A stretch of DNA of 64,000 nt, taken from contig NZ_JAVDVK010000001.1 in assembly GCF_031456835.1 (NCBI RefSeq), forward strand, positions 2,108,001-2,172,000, read 5' to 3'. This DNA comes from Leifsonia shinshuensis (GTDB lineage Bacteria; Actinomycetota; Actinomycetes; Actinomycetales; Microbacteriaceae). Each line of letters opens with the position of its first letter. The first letter of the stretch is position 1. The notes under the pieces are model-generated. The model was not told the DNA's origin. It worked only from the letters and a program-made list of their open reading frames with translations, and did no database searches. Below, one piece after another: positions 27,968-36,541 of this stretch. Position numbers and translations under genes: made by a program.

Positions 27968-28447
27968 TCAGAGGGTGGATGCGGTGGGCGGCGGCGCGAC
28001 CTGCGCGGCCTGCTCCAGTGCGGGGAGGGCGGCGCGGATCGCGTCGATCTGCTCCGGGGCGAGCTCCGCGAGCACGTCCGCGACCGCGCGGGCGCGGTCC
28101 GAGCGCGCTTCCAGGAGCAGGGCGCTGCCCGACTCGGTTCCCGAGACGAACAGGGAGCGGCGGTCCTCCGGGTCGGGGGTCCGCTCGACGAGGCCGCGCG
28201 CCTCCAGCTCCGCGACGATCCGCGTGATCGTCGGGGCCGCCGCAACCTCGATCGCGGCGAGCTCGCTGGGCCGGAGAGGACCGCTGCGCACGATCGTGGA
28301 CAGGGCGGAGAGCTGCCCGTGGCTGAGCCCTCCCGTGGACGACCGGATGCGGCGGTTCAGCCGCCCCACGGCCAGGGCCAGGCGGCCGGGGACATCGTCG
28401 TCGCGTCCGGCCGCCGGCCGCTCGTCAGCTTCATGCGCGCTGGGCAC
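27968..28447 (-). CDS. MarR-family transcriptional regulator
   Basis: A 159-residue winged-helix repressor. GGLSHGQLSALSTIVRSG precedes the helix-turn-helix LRPSELAAIEVAAAPTITRIVAELEARGLVER (about 50-85), and the wing is TPDPEDRRSLFVSGTESG. The GTG start at 28447 follows GAGGAAG and overlaps the end of the upstream drug-efflux gene by 17 bases. The regulator is therefore co-transcribed with, and probably controls, the pump. The ligand is unknown. Confidence 0.88.
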   Translation of the reverse strand: MPSAHEADERPAAGRDDDVPGRLALAVGRLNRRIRSSTGGLSHGQLSALSTIVRSGPLRPSELAAIEVAAAPTITRIVAELEARGLVERTPDPEDRRSLFVSGTESGSALLLEARSDRARAVADVLAELAPEQIDAIRAALPALEQAAQVAPPPTASTL

Positions 28448-30176
28448 CGACTTCCTCGCCTTCCTCGGTGGCCTGCCGCGTCGGAATCGCGGCGGCCTCC
28501 TCATGAACATACTTGCCCCCGCCCAGGAAGGAGGCGACGGCGCCGATGACGCTCATGACGGCGGCGGCGATGAAGACGACCACGAGCCCGTCGTGGAACG
28601 GCCCCGAGATCAGCTGCGGGAAGAACTCCTTGCCGGTCAGCGTGGCGCCGTCGACGTGCGGAGCGGTGAGGATGCCGGTCGGGCCGAGCAGGCTCTGGAT
28701 GGGGTTGTAGCCGAGGAACGCGGCGAACAGCGAACCTACGGGCGGGGTGTTGCCGACCTGCGCGGCGATGTTCGACGGGACGCCGTGCGAGGTCAGGCCG
28801 TTCGTCAGCGCGGACGGGAGCGCCACCGACAGCCCGGCGATCATGAGCGAGAAGAAGATGCCGATCGAGAGGGAGCTTCCGGCGTTCAGGGCGACACCGG
28901 CCATCCCGGACGCGGCCCCGCGTTCGTTCGCGGGCACGCTGTTCATGATCGCCGTGCGGTTGGGCGAGGAGAACAGGCCGGACCCGATGCCGTTGAGGCC
29001 GGTCAGCACGGCGAACTGCCAGTACTCGAAGTTCACGGGGATGAGCAGCAGCCCCACGAAGGTCGCGGCCACGAGCAGCAGGCCGACCGTCGCGAAGGCG
29101 CGCGAGCCGAACCGGTCGGACAGCGCACCGGAGATCGGTCCGGCGATGAGGAAGCCGATCGTGATCGGGAGCATGTAGATGCCGGCCCACAGCGGCGTCG
29201 ATTCGTAGCTGTAACCGTGCAGCGGCAGCCAGATCCCCTGCAGCCAGATGATCAGCATGAACTGCAGACCGCCGCGGCCGATCGCGGCGAGGAAGCCGGC
29301 GAAGATGCCGGAGGAGAACGCCCGGATGCGGAACAGGCGCATGTCGAACATCGGCGCGGGCACCTTCAGCTCGACGACGACGAAGAGGGCCAGCAGCACG
29401 AGTCCGCCGATGATCGCGCCGAGCACCCACGGGTTGCCCCAGCCCTGGCTGGAGCCGCCGTAGGGCTGGATGCCGTAGGTGATCCCGGTGAGCAGGGCGA
29501 TGAGCCCGATGCCGAAGGTCGCGTTGCCGAGCCAGTCGATGCGGCCCGGGTTCTTCTGCCCGACCTCGTGCAGCGACTTGATGGACCAGATGGTGCCGAT
29601 GACACCGAACGGCACCGACACGAAGAAGACGGCACGCCAGTCGATCTCGGCGAGCACGCCGCCGAGGATCAGGCCGATGAAACTTCCCGCGATCGCGGCG
29701 ACCTGGTTGAGGCCGAGCGCGAAGCCGCGCTTGTTCGCCGGGAAGGCGTCGGTGAGGATCGCGGTCGAGTTGGCGAACAGCATGGCACCGCCGATGCCCT
29801 GCACGAACCGCCAGGCGATCAGCCAGAGCGCCCCGGGCCCGGCGGTGAACGGGTCGAGGCACAGCGCAATCGCGGCGAGCGTGAAGATGACGAACCCGAG
29901 GTTGTAGATGCGCACGCGGCCGAACTGGTCGCCCATCCGGCCGAACATGACGACGAGGACGGCGGTGACGAGCATGTAGCCCATCAGCATCCAGAGCAGG
30001 TAGGACACGTTGCCCGGCTCGAGCGGGTTCAGCTTGACGCCGGTGAAGATGGCGGGCAGCGAGATGATGACGATCGACGAGTTGATCGTCGCCATGAGCA
30101 TGCCGAGGGTGGTGTTCGAGAGCGCCACCCAGCGGTAGTGCGGGTGGTCCTTGGTGAAGATGCCGGTGCGAGCCAC
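28431..30176 (-). CDS. MFS transporter, DHA2 (EmrB/QacA-like) drug-efflux family
   Basis: A 581-residue, about 14-helix proton antiporter. Motif A is FGRMGDQFGRVRIYNLG after helix 2. NSSIVIISLPAIF in helix 1 is the DHA2-type D/N-S-S-I-V signature, and motif C-like GLILGGVLAEIDWRAVFFV ends in the W-R-x-x-F pattern. It probably exports drugs or lipophilic toxins. It is first in a two-gene operon with the MarR gene. Confidence 0.9.
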   Translation of the reverse strand: MARTGIFTKDHPHYRWVALSNTTLGMLMATINSSIVIISLPAIFTGVKLNPLEPGNVSYLLWMLMGYMLVTAVLVVMFGRMGDQFGRVRIYNLGFVIFTLAAIALCLDPFTAGPGALWLIAWRFVQGIGGAMLFANSTAILTDAFPANKRGFALGLNQVAAIAGSFIGLILGGVLAEIDWRAVFFVSVPFGVIGTIWSIKSLHEVGQKNPGRIDWLGNATFGIGLIALLTGITYGIQPYGGSSQGWGNPWVLGAIIGGLVLLALFVVVELKVPAPMFDMRLFRIRAFSSGIFAGFLAAIGRGGLQFMLIIWLQGIWLPLHGYSYESTPLWAGIYMLPITIGFLIAGPISGALSDRFGSRAFATVGLLLVAATFVGLLLIPVNFEYWQFAVLTGLNGIGSGLFSSPNRTAIMNSVPANERGAASGMAGVALNAGSSLSIGIFFSLMIAGLSVALPSALTNGLTSHGVPSNIAAQVGNTPPVGSLFAAFLGYNPIQSLLGPTGILTAPHVDGATLTGKEFFPQLISGPFHDGLVVVFIAAAVMSVIGAVASFLGGGKYVHEEAAAIPTRQATEEGEEVGAQRA

Positions 30177-30220
30177 GGGAGTCCTTGTCGGTGTGCGTGC
30201 CAGTACGTGGAGTCGATTGT

Positions 30221-30241
30221 TTATATGCGCTAACTATATAA
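30221..30241. promoter_or_regulatory. AT-rich inverted repeat upstream of the MFS-MarR operon
   Basis: TTATAT and ATATAA flank nine bases (GCGCTAACT), 44 bases before the MFS start, in an otherwise GC-rich region. Its size and place suit a MarR operator overlapping the -10 region on the minus strand (TATAAA at 30225-30220). Confidence 0.5.
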
Positions 30242-30289
30242 CCGTCGGTCCGCGAAGGCATTCCCGCCCGGGCCCCTCACCGCTCGCGC

Positions 30290-30344
30290 GATTTGTGCCA
30301 AATCTTGGTTTTGGGCCTCGCATAACCGCGATTTGGCACAAATC
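30290..30344. repeat. 55-nt composite palindrome, subtype 1 (copy 3)
   Basis: GATTTGTGCCAAATC (30290-30304) and GATTTGGCACAAATC (30330-30344) have the same 40-base register. This copy lies in the divergent gap between the MFS gene and the xylanase gene, so the family is not limited to gene ends. Confidence 0.9.
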
Positions 30345-30515
30345 GCAGCGCCGCGACGCGTCTCGGCGCTCGCGCGGCGCGAGCTTCCCACAGCGCACAC
30401 GGCTTTTCCAAAACTTTTGACACCCGTTCGGGGGCGGCATTGGGTGGATGACGCAACAAATTCGGGACGGGCACCGACGCTCGCCGGAGCCCGACGCATA
30501 CAAAGGAGTATCAGC

Positions 30516-31637
30516 GTGACATCACGTTTTCGAGCCGGTCTTGTCGCCACCGCGGTGATCGGGGCCGGAGCCGTCATCCTCACCCAGAGCGCCGCCTTCG
30601 CAGGCACCCCATCCACGCCGGCCGGCCACCACAATCCCGGGCAGGACACCTCGCTGCGGGCACTCGCCGCGCAGTCCGGTCTTCGCATCGGGACGGCCGT
30701 CAACACCGACGCCCTCGCATCCGACGACGCCTACCGGTCGATCACCGCGACGCAGTTCTCGTCGGTGACGCCGGAGAACGTCATGAAGTGGGAGGTGGTC
30801 GAGCCCACGCAGGGAACCTACGACTGGTCCGCCGCCGACCGGCTGGTCGCCTTCGCCGAGCAGAACGACCAGCTCGTGCGCGGACACACCCTGGTCTGGC
30901 ACAGCCAGCTGCCCGCGTGGCTGACCGCCGCCGCGCCGTCCATGAGCGCCGACCAGCTGCGCGCCATCCTGAAGAAGCACGTCATCGACGAGGTCACGCA
31001 TTTCCGGGGGAAGATCTGGCAGTGGGATGTCGTCAACGAGGCGTTCAACGACGACGGCACGCTGCGCGACAGCATCTGGCTGCAGAAGCTGGGGCCGAGC
31101 TACATCGAGGACGCGTTCCGCTGGGCGCACCAGGCCGATCCGAAGGCGCTCCTCTTCTACAACGACTACAACATCGAGTTCACCGGCCCGAAGAGCAATG
31201 CGGTCTACGCACTCGTCCGCGACCTGAAGGCGAAGGGCGTCCCGATCGACGGCGTCGGCTTCCAGACGCACCTCGACACGCAGTACCCGCTGCCGGACCT
31301 GCAGAGCAACCTGCAGCGGTTTTCGGACCTGGGGCTCAAGGTCGCAGAGACCGAGGTGGATGTGCGGACCACTCTGCCGGTGACGCCGGTGGAGCAGAAC
31401 GCGCAGGTCGGCGGGTACACGTCGACGCTGCAGGCCTGCCTTGCGGTGCGCTCGTGCCTGTCGTACACGGTGTGGGGATTCGGCGACGCGTACTCGTGGG
31501 TGCCGGGCGTGTTCGCGGGCGAAGGCGCCGCCACGATCTACGACGAGAACCTGCAGCCGAAGCCGGAGTACACCGCCCTTCAGCAGACCCTCGCGCTCGG
31601 GGCGGGGACGCCGGGACGGAACGACCCGCGGCGCTGA
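30516..31637 (+). CDS. Secreted endo-1,4-beta-xylanase, glycoside hydrolase family 10
   Basis: A 373-residue secreted xylanase that cuts beta-1,4-xylan internally. It has a Sec signal peptide (cleavage near AFA-GT, residue 30) and a (beta/alpha)8 domain. FSSVTPENVMKWE is the family start, GHTLVWHSQLPAWL holds substrate-binding His/Trp, WDVVNEAFND the acid/base Glu, and VAETEVDVR the nucleophile Glu. YTVWGFGDAYSWVPG is the late signature. The nucleophile strand reads TEVDV where TELDV is usual, a conservative change. There is no carbohydrate-binding module. GTG 30516 follows AAAGGAG. Confidence 0.93.
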   Translation: MTSRFRAGLVATAVIGAGAVILTQSAAFAGTPSTPAGHHNPGQDTSLRALAAQSGLRIGTAVNTDALASDDAYRSITATQFSSVTPENVMKWEVVEPTQGTYDWSAADRLVAFAEQNDQLVRGHTLVWHSQLPAWLTAAAPSMSADQLRAILKKHVIDEVTHFRGKIWQWDVVNEAFNDDGTLRDSIWLQKLGPSYIEDAFRWAHQADPKALLFYNDYNIEFTGPKSNAVYALVRDLKAKGVPIDGVGFQTHLDTQYPLPDLQSNLQRFSDLGLKVAETEVDVRTTLPVTPVEQNAQVGGYTSTLQACLAVRSCLSYTVWGFGDAYSWVPGVFAGEGAATIYDENLQPKPEYTALQQTLALGAGTPGRNDPRR

Positions 31638-31655
31638 CGCATCGCATCCCGCGCT

Positions 31656-31687
31656 GAAGGGGAGGGGCCGGACAGCCCCTCCCCTTC
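31656..31687 (+). terminator. Strong hairpin after the xylanase gene
   Basis: GAAGGGGAGGGG (31656-31667) pairs perfectly with CCCCTCCCCTTC (31676-31687) across an 8-base loop, 18 bases past the stop. There is no clean T-run. Confidence 0.7.
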
Positions 31688-31739
31688 TCGTGTTCTCAGC
31701 ATCCGGAACACGAGAAGATCGCTTTTCTAGCCTGGCTAG
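31685..31739. promoter_or_regulatory. Second hairpin and CTAGCC palindrome before the hypothetical gene
   Basis: TTCTCGTGTTC (31685-31695) pairs with GAACACGAGAA (31706-31716), an alternative to the terminator stem because the arms share bases 31685-31687. A perfect CTAGCC-T-GGCTAG palindrome (31727-31739) follows, just upstream of a TACGCT -10 candidate at 31743. It may be an operator for the 31797 gene. Confidence 0.45.
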
Positions 31740-31796
31740 CGATACGCTGGGAGCGGGGCGTCGAACACGCGCCACGGCTCACGAGGAGGGCACCCG

Positions 31797-32324
31797 ATGA
31801 CGGACACCGCGACGATCCAGGAGCAGCTCCGAGCACTGCTTCACGCGGAGCGGGGCCTGGTGGAACTGCTGGGCACGAACCCCGACTGGTACCCGGTGCT
31901 TCTGCGCCAGCTGGAGCTCGCCGTCGGCGACGAGCGCATCATCTACCTGGGGGCCGCGGCAGCGTCCGGGCTCTCCACGGTCACGCTGCGCGTCGGCGTC
32001 TTCACCGACACCATCGTCGTGGCCAGCGAGGTCATCGACGACGGCACGCCCGGCGCACAGGTCGTCACGCGCGTCGAGAGCCGCACCGGTCTGCTGCGCT
32101 TCGAGCTGTCGGGCGGATCCGAGACGGACAACGAGTCCGACAGCTCCTGGGCCGGCGGGTTCCGCATCCGTGCCTTCTACCAGTCCGGGCTGATCGTCAC
32201 CGTGCCCGCGAACATCGTCGACACGGAGACGAAGCGGGTCTCCGTCCACGCGGTGCTCGACGGCATCCGCTCCGACCTGCGGGCGCGGCCGCCCCAGGCG
32301 CAGGGGTCAGAGCTGGACCGATGA
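31797..32324 (+). CDS. Conserved-looking hypothetical protein
   Basis: A 175-residue soluble protein I do not recognise. The N-terminal 40 residues are helical and contain LVELLGTNPDWYPVLLRQLELAVGDE. The rest alternates beta-strand-like stretches (STVTLRVGVFTDTIVVASEVID, FRIRAFYQSGLIVTVPAN). There is no signal peptide or membrane helix. It overlaps the next gene by ATGA, so it is co-expressed with a VOC-fold protein. No function is proposed. Confidence 0.7.
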   Translation: MTDTATIQEQLRALLHAERGLVELLGTNPDWYPVLLRQLELAVGDERIIYLGAAAASGLSTVTLRVGVFTDTIVVASEVIDDGTPGAQVVTRVESRTGLLRFELSGGSETDNESDSSWAGGFRIRAFYQSGLIVTVPANIVDTETKRVSVHAVLDGIRSDLRARPPQAQGSELDR

Positions 32325-32719
32325 TCTCGTCGGCCGTCTACCTGAGCTACCGGAACGCCGCTGCGGCGATCGAGTGGCTGGAGGCGGTCGGGTTCGACGT
32401 TCTGCAGCGCCAGCAGGCACCGGACGGGACGGTCGCCCACTGCGAACTGCGGTGGCAGGACACCGTCGTGATGCTCGGCACCGACACGACGCAGCCTCCT
32501 CCCCCGCTGGTCGGCGTCTCGACCGGCGCGGGCGTCTACCTCGTCACGCCCGACGTGGATGCCGCGTACGCCCGTGCGATCGCGGCGGGCGCGACCGAGG
32601 TCTTCCCTCCGGGAGACACCGAATGGGGCGGCCGCCGCGCTCGCGTGCTCGACCCGGGCGGTCGCGAGTGGAGCTTCGGATCGTACCGGCCGGGCGAACT
32701 GTGGTTGCCGGACGACTAG
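32321..32719 (+). CDS. VOC-family (glyoxalase/bleomycin-resistance-like) protein
   Basis: A 132-residue protein with two beta-alpha-beta-beta-beta repeats. AVYLSYRNAAAAIEWLEAVGFDVLQR is the first half, with the usual His replaced by Tyr. GVYLVTPDVDAAYARAIAAGATEVFPPGDTEWGGRRARVLDPGGREWSFGSYRP is the second half, with the D-P-x-G-x-x-W/E-x-F ending. It may bind an antibiotic or modify a small metabolite, and metal ligands look incomplete. It is coupled to the hypothetical gene upstream. Confidence 0.8.
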   Translation: MISSAVYLSYRNAAAAIEWLEAVGFDVLQRQQAPDGTVAHCELRWQDTVVMLGTDTTQPPPPLVGVSTGAGVYLVTPDVDAAYARAIAAGATEVFPPGDTEWGGRRARVLDPGGREWSFGSYRPGELWLPDD

Positions 32720-32745
32720 AGCAGCGCGAGAAGGAGTGACCGACG

Positions 32746-33735
32746 ATGGCCAAGACCTACAGCGACACGATGGTGGTCGAGTACGACCGCAACGGCGACG
32801 TGGATGTGCTCGAGAAGCGCACCCGCCCGCTGCGGACACCGGAACGCGACGAGGTGATCGTCGAGGTCGTCGCCACGGGGATCAGCCACATCGACGGCTT
32901 CATCCGCAGCGGCCGTGAGGAGGCGTGGGCCGACGAGCCCTTCCCGCGGGCCTCGGGGAGCGACTTCGCCGGCATCGTCGTGGTGCCGGATGCCGCAGGC
33001 CGCTTCCGGCGGGGCGCGGAGGTGATCGGTCACGTGCGGACCGGCGCGCATGCGGAGTACCTCGTGGTGCCGACGGCGGCCGTCGTGCCGAAGCCGCCGC
33101 ACGTCGCCTGGGAGGTCGCGGGCGGGCTCTACCTCGCGGGTGTCACCGCACTCGACACGCTCGACGACCTGCGCGTCGGCGACACGGACACCGTCGTCGT
33201 CTCGGCCGCCGCCGGCGCGGTCGGCAGCATCGAGGCCCAGCTCGCCAAGCACCGCGGCGCGCGGGTGATCGGCACCTGCGGCGACCGCAACTTCGACTAC
33301 CTGCGCCAGCTCGGGATCAAGCCGGTGCGCTACGGCGACGGCATCGAGGACCGCATCCGCGAGCACGCCCCCAACGGCGTCACCTGCCTGATCGACAACT
33401 TCGGCCAGGACGGACGTGCGCTCGCCGAGTCGCTCGGCGTGCCGCCGTCGCGCTACCGGTCCAGCGCGGACCGCCGCGACACCGAGCTGCGGCTGCTCCA
33501 GGACGACCCGGAGACGGTCGCCCACGGCAGCGCCCAGCTCGCGCGGCTGGCCCAGCTGGCGGACGAGCGCGCGTTCACGCTCCTCATCTCCGGCTTCTAC
33601 CCGCTGGACGAGATCGCGTACGCCTACGACGACCTGCAGAACCTGCACTCGCGCGGCAAGATCGTGCTGGGGACGCATCCCGTCACCACCTACCGCACGC
33701 TCAAGGCGCGCGACGTGCAGGAGGCGCGGGACTGA
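32746..33735 (+). CDS. NADP-dependent zinc-free alcohol dehydrogenase/quinone oxidoreductase (MDR superfamily)
   Basis: A 329-residue medium-chain oxidoreductase. The GroES-like half holds DEVIVEVVATGISHIDGFIRSGR and SGSDFAGIVV. The Rossmann half has VVVSAAAGAVGSIEAQLAKHRGARVIGTCG, the A-A-x-G-x-x-G cofactor turn. No Cys/His set for catalytic or structural zinc is visible, which fits the quinone oxidoreductase branch. The end has ISGFYPLDEIAYAYDDLQNLHSRGKIVLG. It starts 27 bases after the VOC gene and probably shares its transcript. Confidence 0.85.
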   Translation: MAKTYSDTMVVEYDRNGDVDVLEKRTRPLRTPERDEVIVEVVATGISHIDGFIRSGREEAWADEPFPRASGSDFAGIVVVPDAAGRFRRGAEVIGHVRTGAHAEYLVVPTAAVVPKPPHVAWEVAGGLYLAGVTALDTLDDLRVGDTDTVVVSAAAGAVGSIEAQLAKHRGARVIGTCGDRNFDYLRQLGIKPVRYGDGIEDRIREHAPNGVTCLIDNFGQDGRALAESLGVPPSRYRSSADRRDTELRLLQDDPETVAHGSAQLARLAQLADERAFTLLISGFYPLDEIAYAYDDLQNLHSRGKIVLGTHPVTTYRTLKARDVQEARD

Positions 33736-33799
33736 GCGACCGCCGAGGCGGCGGCGTCCAGCGCGGCTGCGCGATGCGGCGGCGCGCGCCCCTGAGCGG

Positions 33800-35635
33800 T
33801 CAGTCGCGGGCGAGGTCGCTGAAGAAGCGGGTCAGCAGCGCGCGCGATCGGCGGTCGAGCCGCTTCGCGGCGGCGGTCGCCCGCTCGAGCTGCGGGTCGG
33901 CCTCGAGGGCGTCCGCGAGACGCTGGACCATCGACGCGACGTCGTCGGCCGTCAGTTCCGAGCGAGGAGTCGCGTCGCCGGGTGCTCCGGCAGCCGCGGG
34001 GGCGGCCGGCGCGGCTTCCGCCACGGGCGCATCGGACGGTGACTCGCCGCCCCGCGCATCCTCGTCCTCCCGCCGCCGCCCGCTGCCCAGCGACAGCGTC
34101 GCGACCAGGCCGATCACCAGGAACCCCGCCGCCGAGAACGCAGCCCAGCGGGTCCCGTCGCTGAACGCGGTCTTGGCGTCCGCGGCGATCGGCGCCGTGC
34201 GCGGATCCTTCTCGAGGGCGGCGATCGCGGCGCCCGAGCTGTCGACGACCGCGGAGACGAGCTGGTCGCGCTGCGCCGCCGGCACCCCGCGGTCCTGCAG
34301 GCTGTCGTCCAGCACGACCGTGGTGGATGCGAACAGCACCGTCCCGAGCACGGCGATGCCGAGCGCCGAACCGATCTGGCGGGCCGTGCTGGTGGTCCCG
34401 GAGCCCTGCCCGCTCTGGTCGACCGGCACATCCCGGAGCACGACGCCGGTCAGCTGCGCGGTCGCGAGACCGACGCCGAAGCCGTAGACGAAGAGGAAGG
34501 GCAGCAGCGCGCCCCACGGGGTGGTCGCCGTGATCACCAGACCGAGCCCGGCGACGCCGACGATCTCCGCGACCAGGCCGACGCGCACGACGGTCACGGC
34601 GGGGATGCGGTTGCCGAACGCTCCGGCGAAGCCGCTGGCGACGAACGAGCCGATCGCGAGCGCGAGAAGGATCAGGCCGGTGTCGAGCGCGCTGTAGCCG
34701 AGCACGTTCTGCAGCCAGATCGGCAGCGCCAGCACGATGCCGAACTCACCGAGCGCGACGATCGTCGCCGCGATGTTGCCGTTGCGGAACGAGGGGATGC
34801 GGAAAAGGTCGAGCGCGAGCATGGTGCTGCGGCCGGCCTTCAACCGGGCGCGGCCGCGCAGCACGAAGAGCACGCCGCCGACGATCGCGACGGCGAAGGC
34901 GATCGGCACCGGCGACAGGGCGAACGGCCAGGTCCAGTCGCCGATCGACGGACGCGTGTCCACCAGCCACCAACCGTAGGTGCGCCCCTCGATGAGGCCG
35001 AAGACGAGGGACGCGCTGGTGATCACGGACAGCAGCGCGCCGACCCAGTCCACGCTCTCCGCATTGCGGGTGTCGCGCGACTCGGGCACGGTCGCCAGCA
35101 CGCCGATCACGATGATGATGCCGAGCGGGATGTTGATGCCGAACGCCCAGCGCCAGGAGAAGGCGGTGGTCAGCCAGCCGCCGAGCAGCGGTCCGAGGGC
35201 GGTCATGCCGCCGATCGTGGAGCCCCAGACGGCGAAGGCGAGGGCGCGCTCCTTGCCGCGGAAGCCCGCGTTGATGAGCGACAGCGTGGTGGGCAGGATC
35301 ATCGCGCCGCCGACACCCTGCACCAGCCGCGCGCCGATCAGGAACGCGCCGGTCGGCGCGAGCGCGGCCGCGACCGACGCCAGGGTGAAGATGACGACGC
35401 CGGTCAGCATCATGCGGCGACGGCCGAACCGGTCGGCGAGCGTGCCGAAGACCAGCAGCAGGGCGGCGAAGACGAGGGTGTACGACTCCTGCACCCACTG
35501 GACGCCGGTGGAGCCGATGTGCAGTTCGTCCACGATGGAGGGGATGGCGACGTTGACGATCGTCGAGTCGACGATGATCAGAGCCACGGCGACGCTGATG
35601 AAGACCAGCCCGGCCCAGCGTGTCCGAGACGACAT
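33800..35635 (-). CDS. MFS transporter, DHA2 (EmrB/QacA-like) with C-terminal cytoplasmic extension
   Basis: A 611-residue, 14-helix drug-efflux-type antiporter. Helix 1 has LIIVDSTIVNVAIPSIV (the D-S-T-I-V-N-V-A-x-P signature). Motif A is FGTLADRFGRRRMMLTG, and LLGGWLTTAFSWRWAFGINIPLG is motif C plus the W-R-W-x-F. After the last helix, about 85 residues form an Ala/Pro/Glu-rich linker and a predicted helical pair (ELTADDVASMVQRLADALEA), which is unusual for the family. It is divergent from an alpha/beta-hydrolase gene across a 58-base gap that includes an imperfect TTAGTCAG-type dyad. Confidence 0.88.
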   Translation of the reverse strand: MSSRTRWAGLVFISVAVALIIVDSTIVNVAIPSIVDELHIGSTGVQWVQESYTLVFAALLLVFGTLADRFGRRRMMLTGVVIFTLASVAAALAPTGAFLIGARLVQGVGGAMILPTTLSLINAGFRGKERALAFAVWGSTIGGMTALGPLLGGWLTTAFSWRWAFGINIPLGIIIVIGVLATVPESRDTRNAESVDWVGALLSVITSASLVFGLIEGRTYGWWLVDTRPSIGDWTWPFALSPVPIAFAVAIVGGVLFVLRGRARLKAGRSTMLALDLFRIPSFRNGNIAATIVALGEFGIVLALPIWLQNVLGYSALDTGLILLALAIGSFVASGFAGAFGNRIPAVTVVRVGLVAEIVGVAGLGLVITATTPWGALLPFLFVYGFGVGLATAQLTGVVLRDVPVDQSGQGSGTTSTARQIGSALGIAVLGTVLFASTTVVLDDSLQDRGVPAAQRDQLVSAVVDSSGAAIAALEKDPRTAPIAADAKTAFSDGTRWAAFSAAGFLVIGLVATLSLGSGRRREDEDARGGESPSDAPVAEAAPAAPAAAGAPGDATPRSELTADDVASMVQRLADALEADPQLERATAAAKRLDRRSRALLTRFFSDLARD

Positions 35636-35693
35636 GCGAACTCCCTTGCCAAGTGATTAGTCAGCAGGCTTACTGTCAGGGTACGCTACGTGC

Positions 35694-36437
35694 GTGAACG
35701 CGTCCAGAAGAACTCCGCGCGCCATCCGGAACGTCGCCATCGCGAGCGTTTCCGTGGTCGCGCTCGTCGTCGTCGGCTTCCTCGCCTGGGCGTCGACCCC
35801 GATGATGGGCGACCGGGCGGCGGCGCTGGAGGCGTGGCGGAATCCGGCGGTCAGCATCCACGATGCGGGGGATGCGGTGGTGATGGAGCCGACCGGCGCA
35901 GCATCCGGGACGGGGCTCGTCTTCGTCCCGGGGGCGCTGGTCGACCCGTACGCCTACCTGTCCAAGCTGTCGGGAGCCGTGGAGGAGACGGGGCTGACGG
36001 TCGCCATCACGAAACCCACCCTCGACCTGGCCTTCTTCGACCAGCGCCCGCTGAGCACGTTCACGCGTCACGCGCCGGACGTGGATCACTGGTACGTCGG
36101 CGGGCACTCCCTGGGCGGGGTGCGCGCCTGCCAGCTGGCGGACGACCCGGAGGTCGAGGGACTCATCCTCTTCGGGTCGTACTGCGCGAACGACCTCAGC
36201 AACTCCGACCTCCGCGTGCTGTCGATCGGCGGCGGACGCGACGGCCTCAGCACCCCGGCGAAGATCGCGGCGGCCCGGCACCTGCTTCCCGCGGACGCCG
36301 AACTGGTCGAGATCGCCGGGATGAACCACGCCCAGTTCGGCGACTACGGCCACCAGCCCGGCGACGACGAGGCCACGATCTCCGACGCCGACGCCCGCGC
36401 CGCCCTCACCGCCGCCCTCGCCCGCTTCCTCCGCTGA
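35694..36437 (+). CDS. Membrane-anchored alpha/beta-hydrolase
   Basis: A 247-residue hydrolase. An N-terminal transmembrane helix (about 12-33) anchors the domain outside. GLVFVPGALVDPYAYL is the oxyanion strand, and YVGGHSLGGVRACQLA carries the nucleophile Ser. LFGSYCANDLS and a late EIAGMNHAQFGDYG supply the His. It resembles the PF12695-type hydrolases of actinobacteria. The substrate is unknown. The GTG start at 35694 is the only start giving the anchor. Its 3' end faces the fasciclin gene across a palindromic repeat. Confidence 0.8.
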   Translation: MNASRRTPRAIRNVAIASVSVVALVVVGFLAWASTPMMGDRAAALEAWRNPAVSIHDAGDAVVMEPTGAASGTGLVFVPGALVDPYAYLSKLSGAVEETGLTVAITKPTLDLAFFDQRPLSTFTRHAPDVDHWYVGGHSLGGVRACQLADDPEVEGLILFGSYCANDLSNSDLRVLSIGGGRDGLSTPAKIAAARHLLPADAELVEIAGMNHAQFGDYGHQPGDDEATISDADARAALTAALARFLR

Positions 36438-36453
36438 CCCGCGCCCTCCCCCT

Positions 36454-36519
36454 CCGTCGAGTACACGAAAAGTGCACGCTTCCGGAGCCGGAAGCGTGCA
36501 CTTTTCGTGTACTCGACGG
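36454..36519. repeat. Perfect 32-bp hairpin, family D (copy 1)
   Basis: Arms 36454-36485 and 36488-36519 are exact reverse complements with a 2-base centre. The outer arm (GTCGAGTACACGAAAA) is shared with 62355-62429. It lies between convergent genes and could be a two-way terminator, with a T-run inside the stem. Confidence 0.9.
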
Positions 36520-36541
36520 GGGCGCCGAGCGGGGCGAAGGG

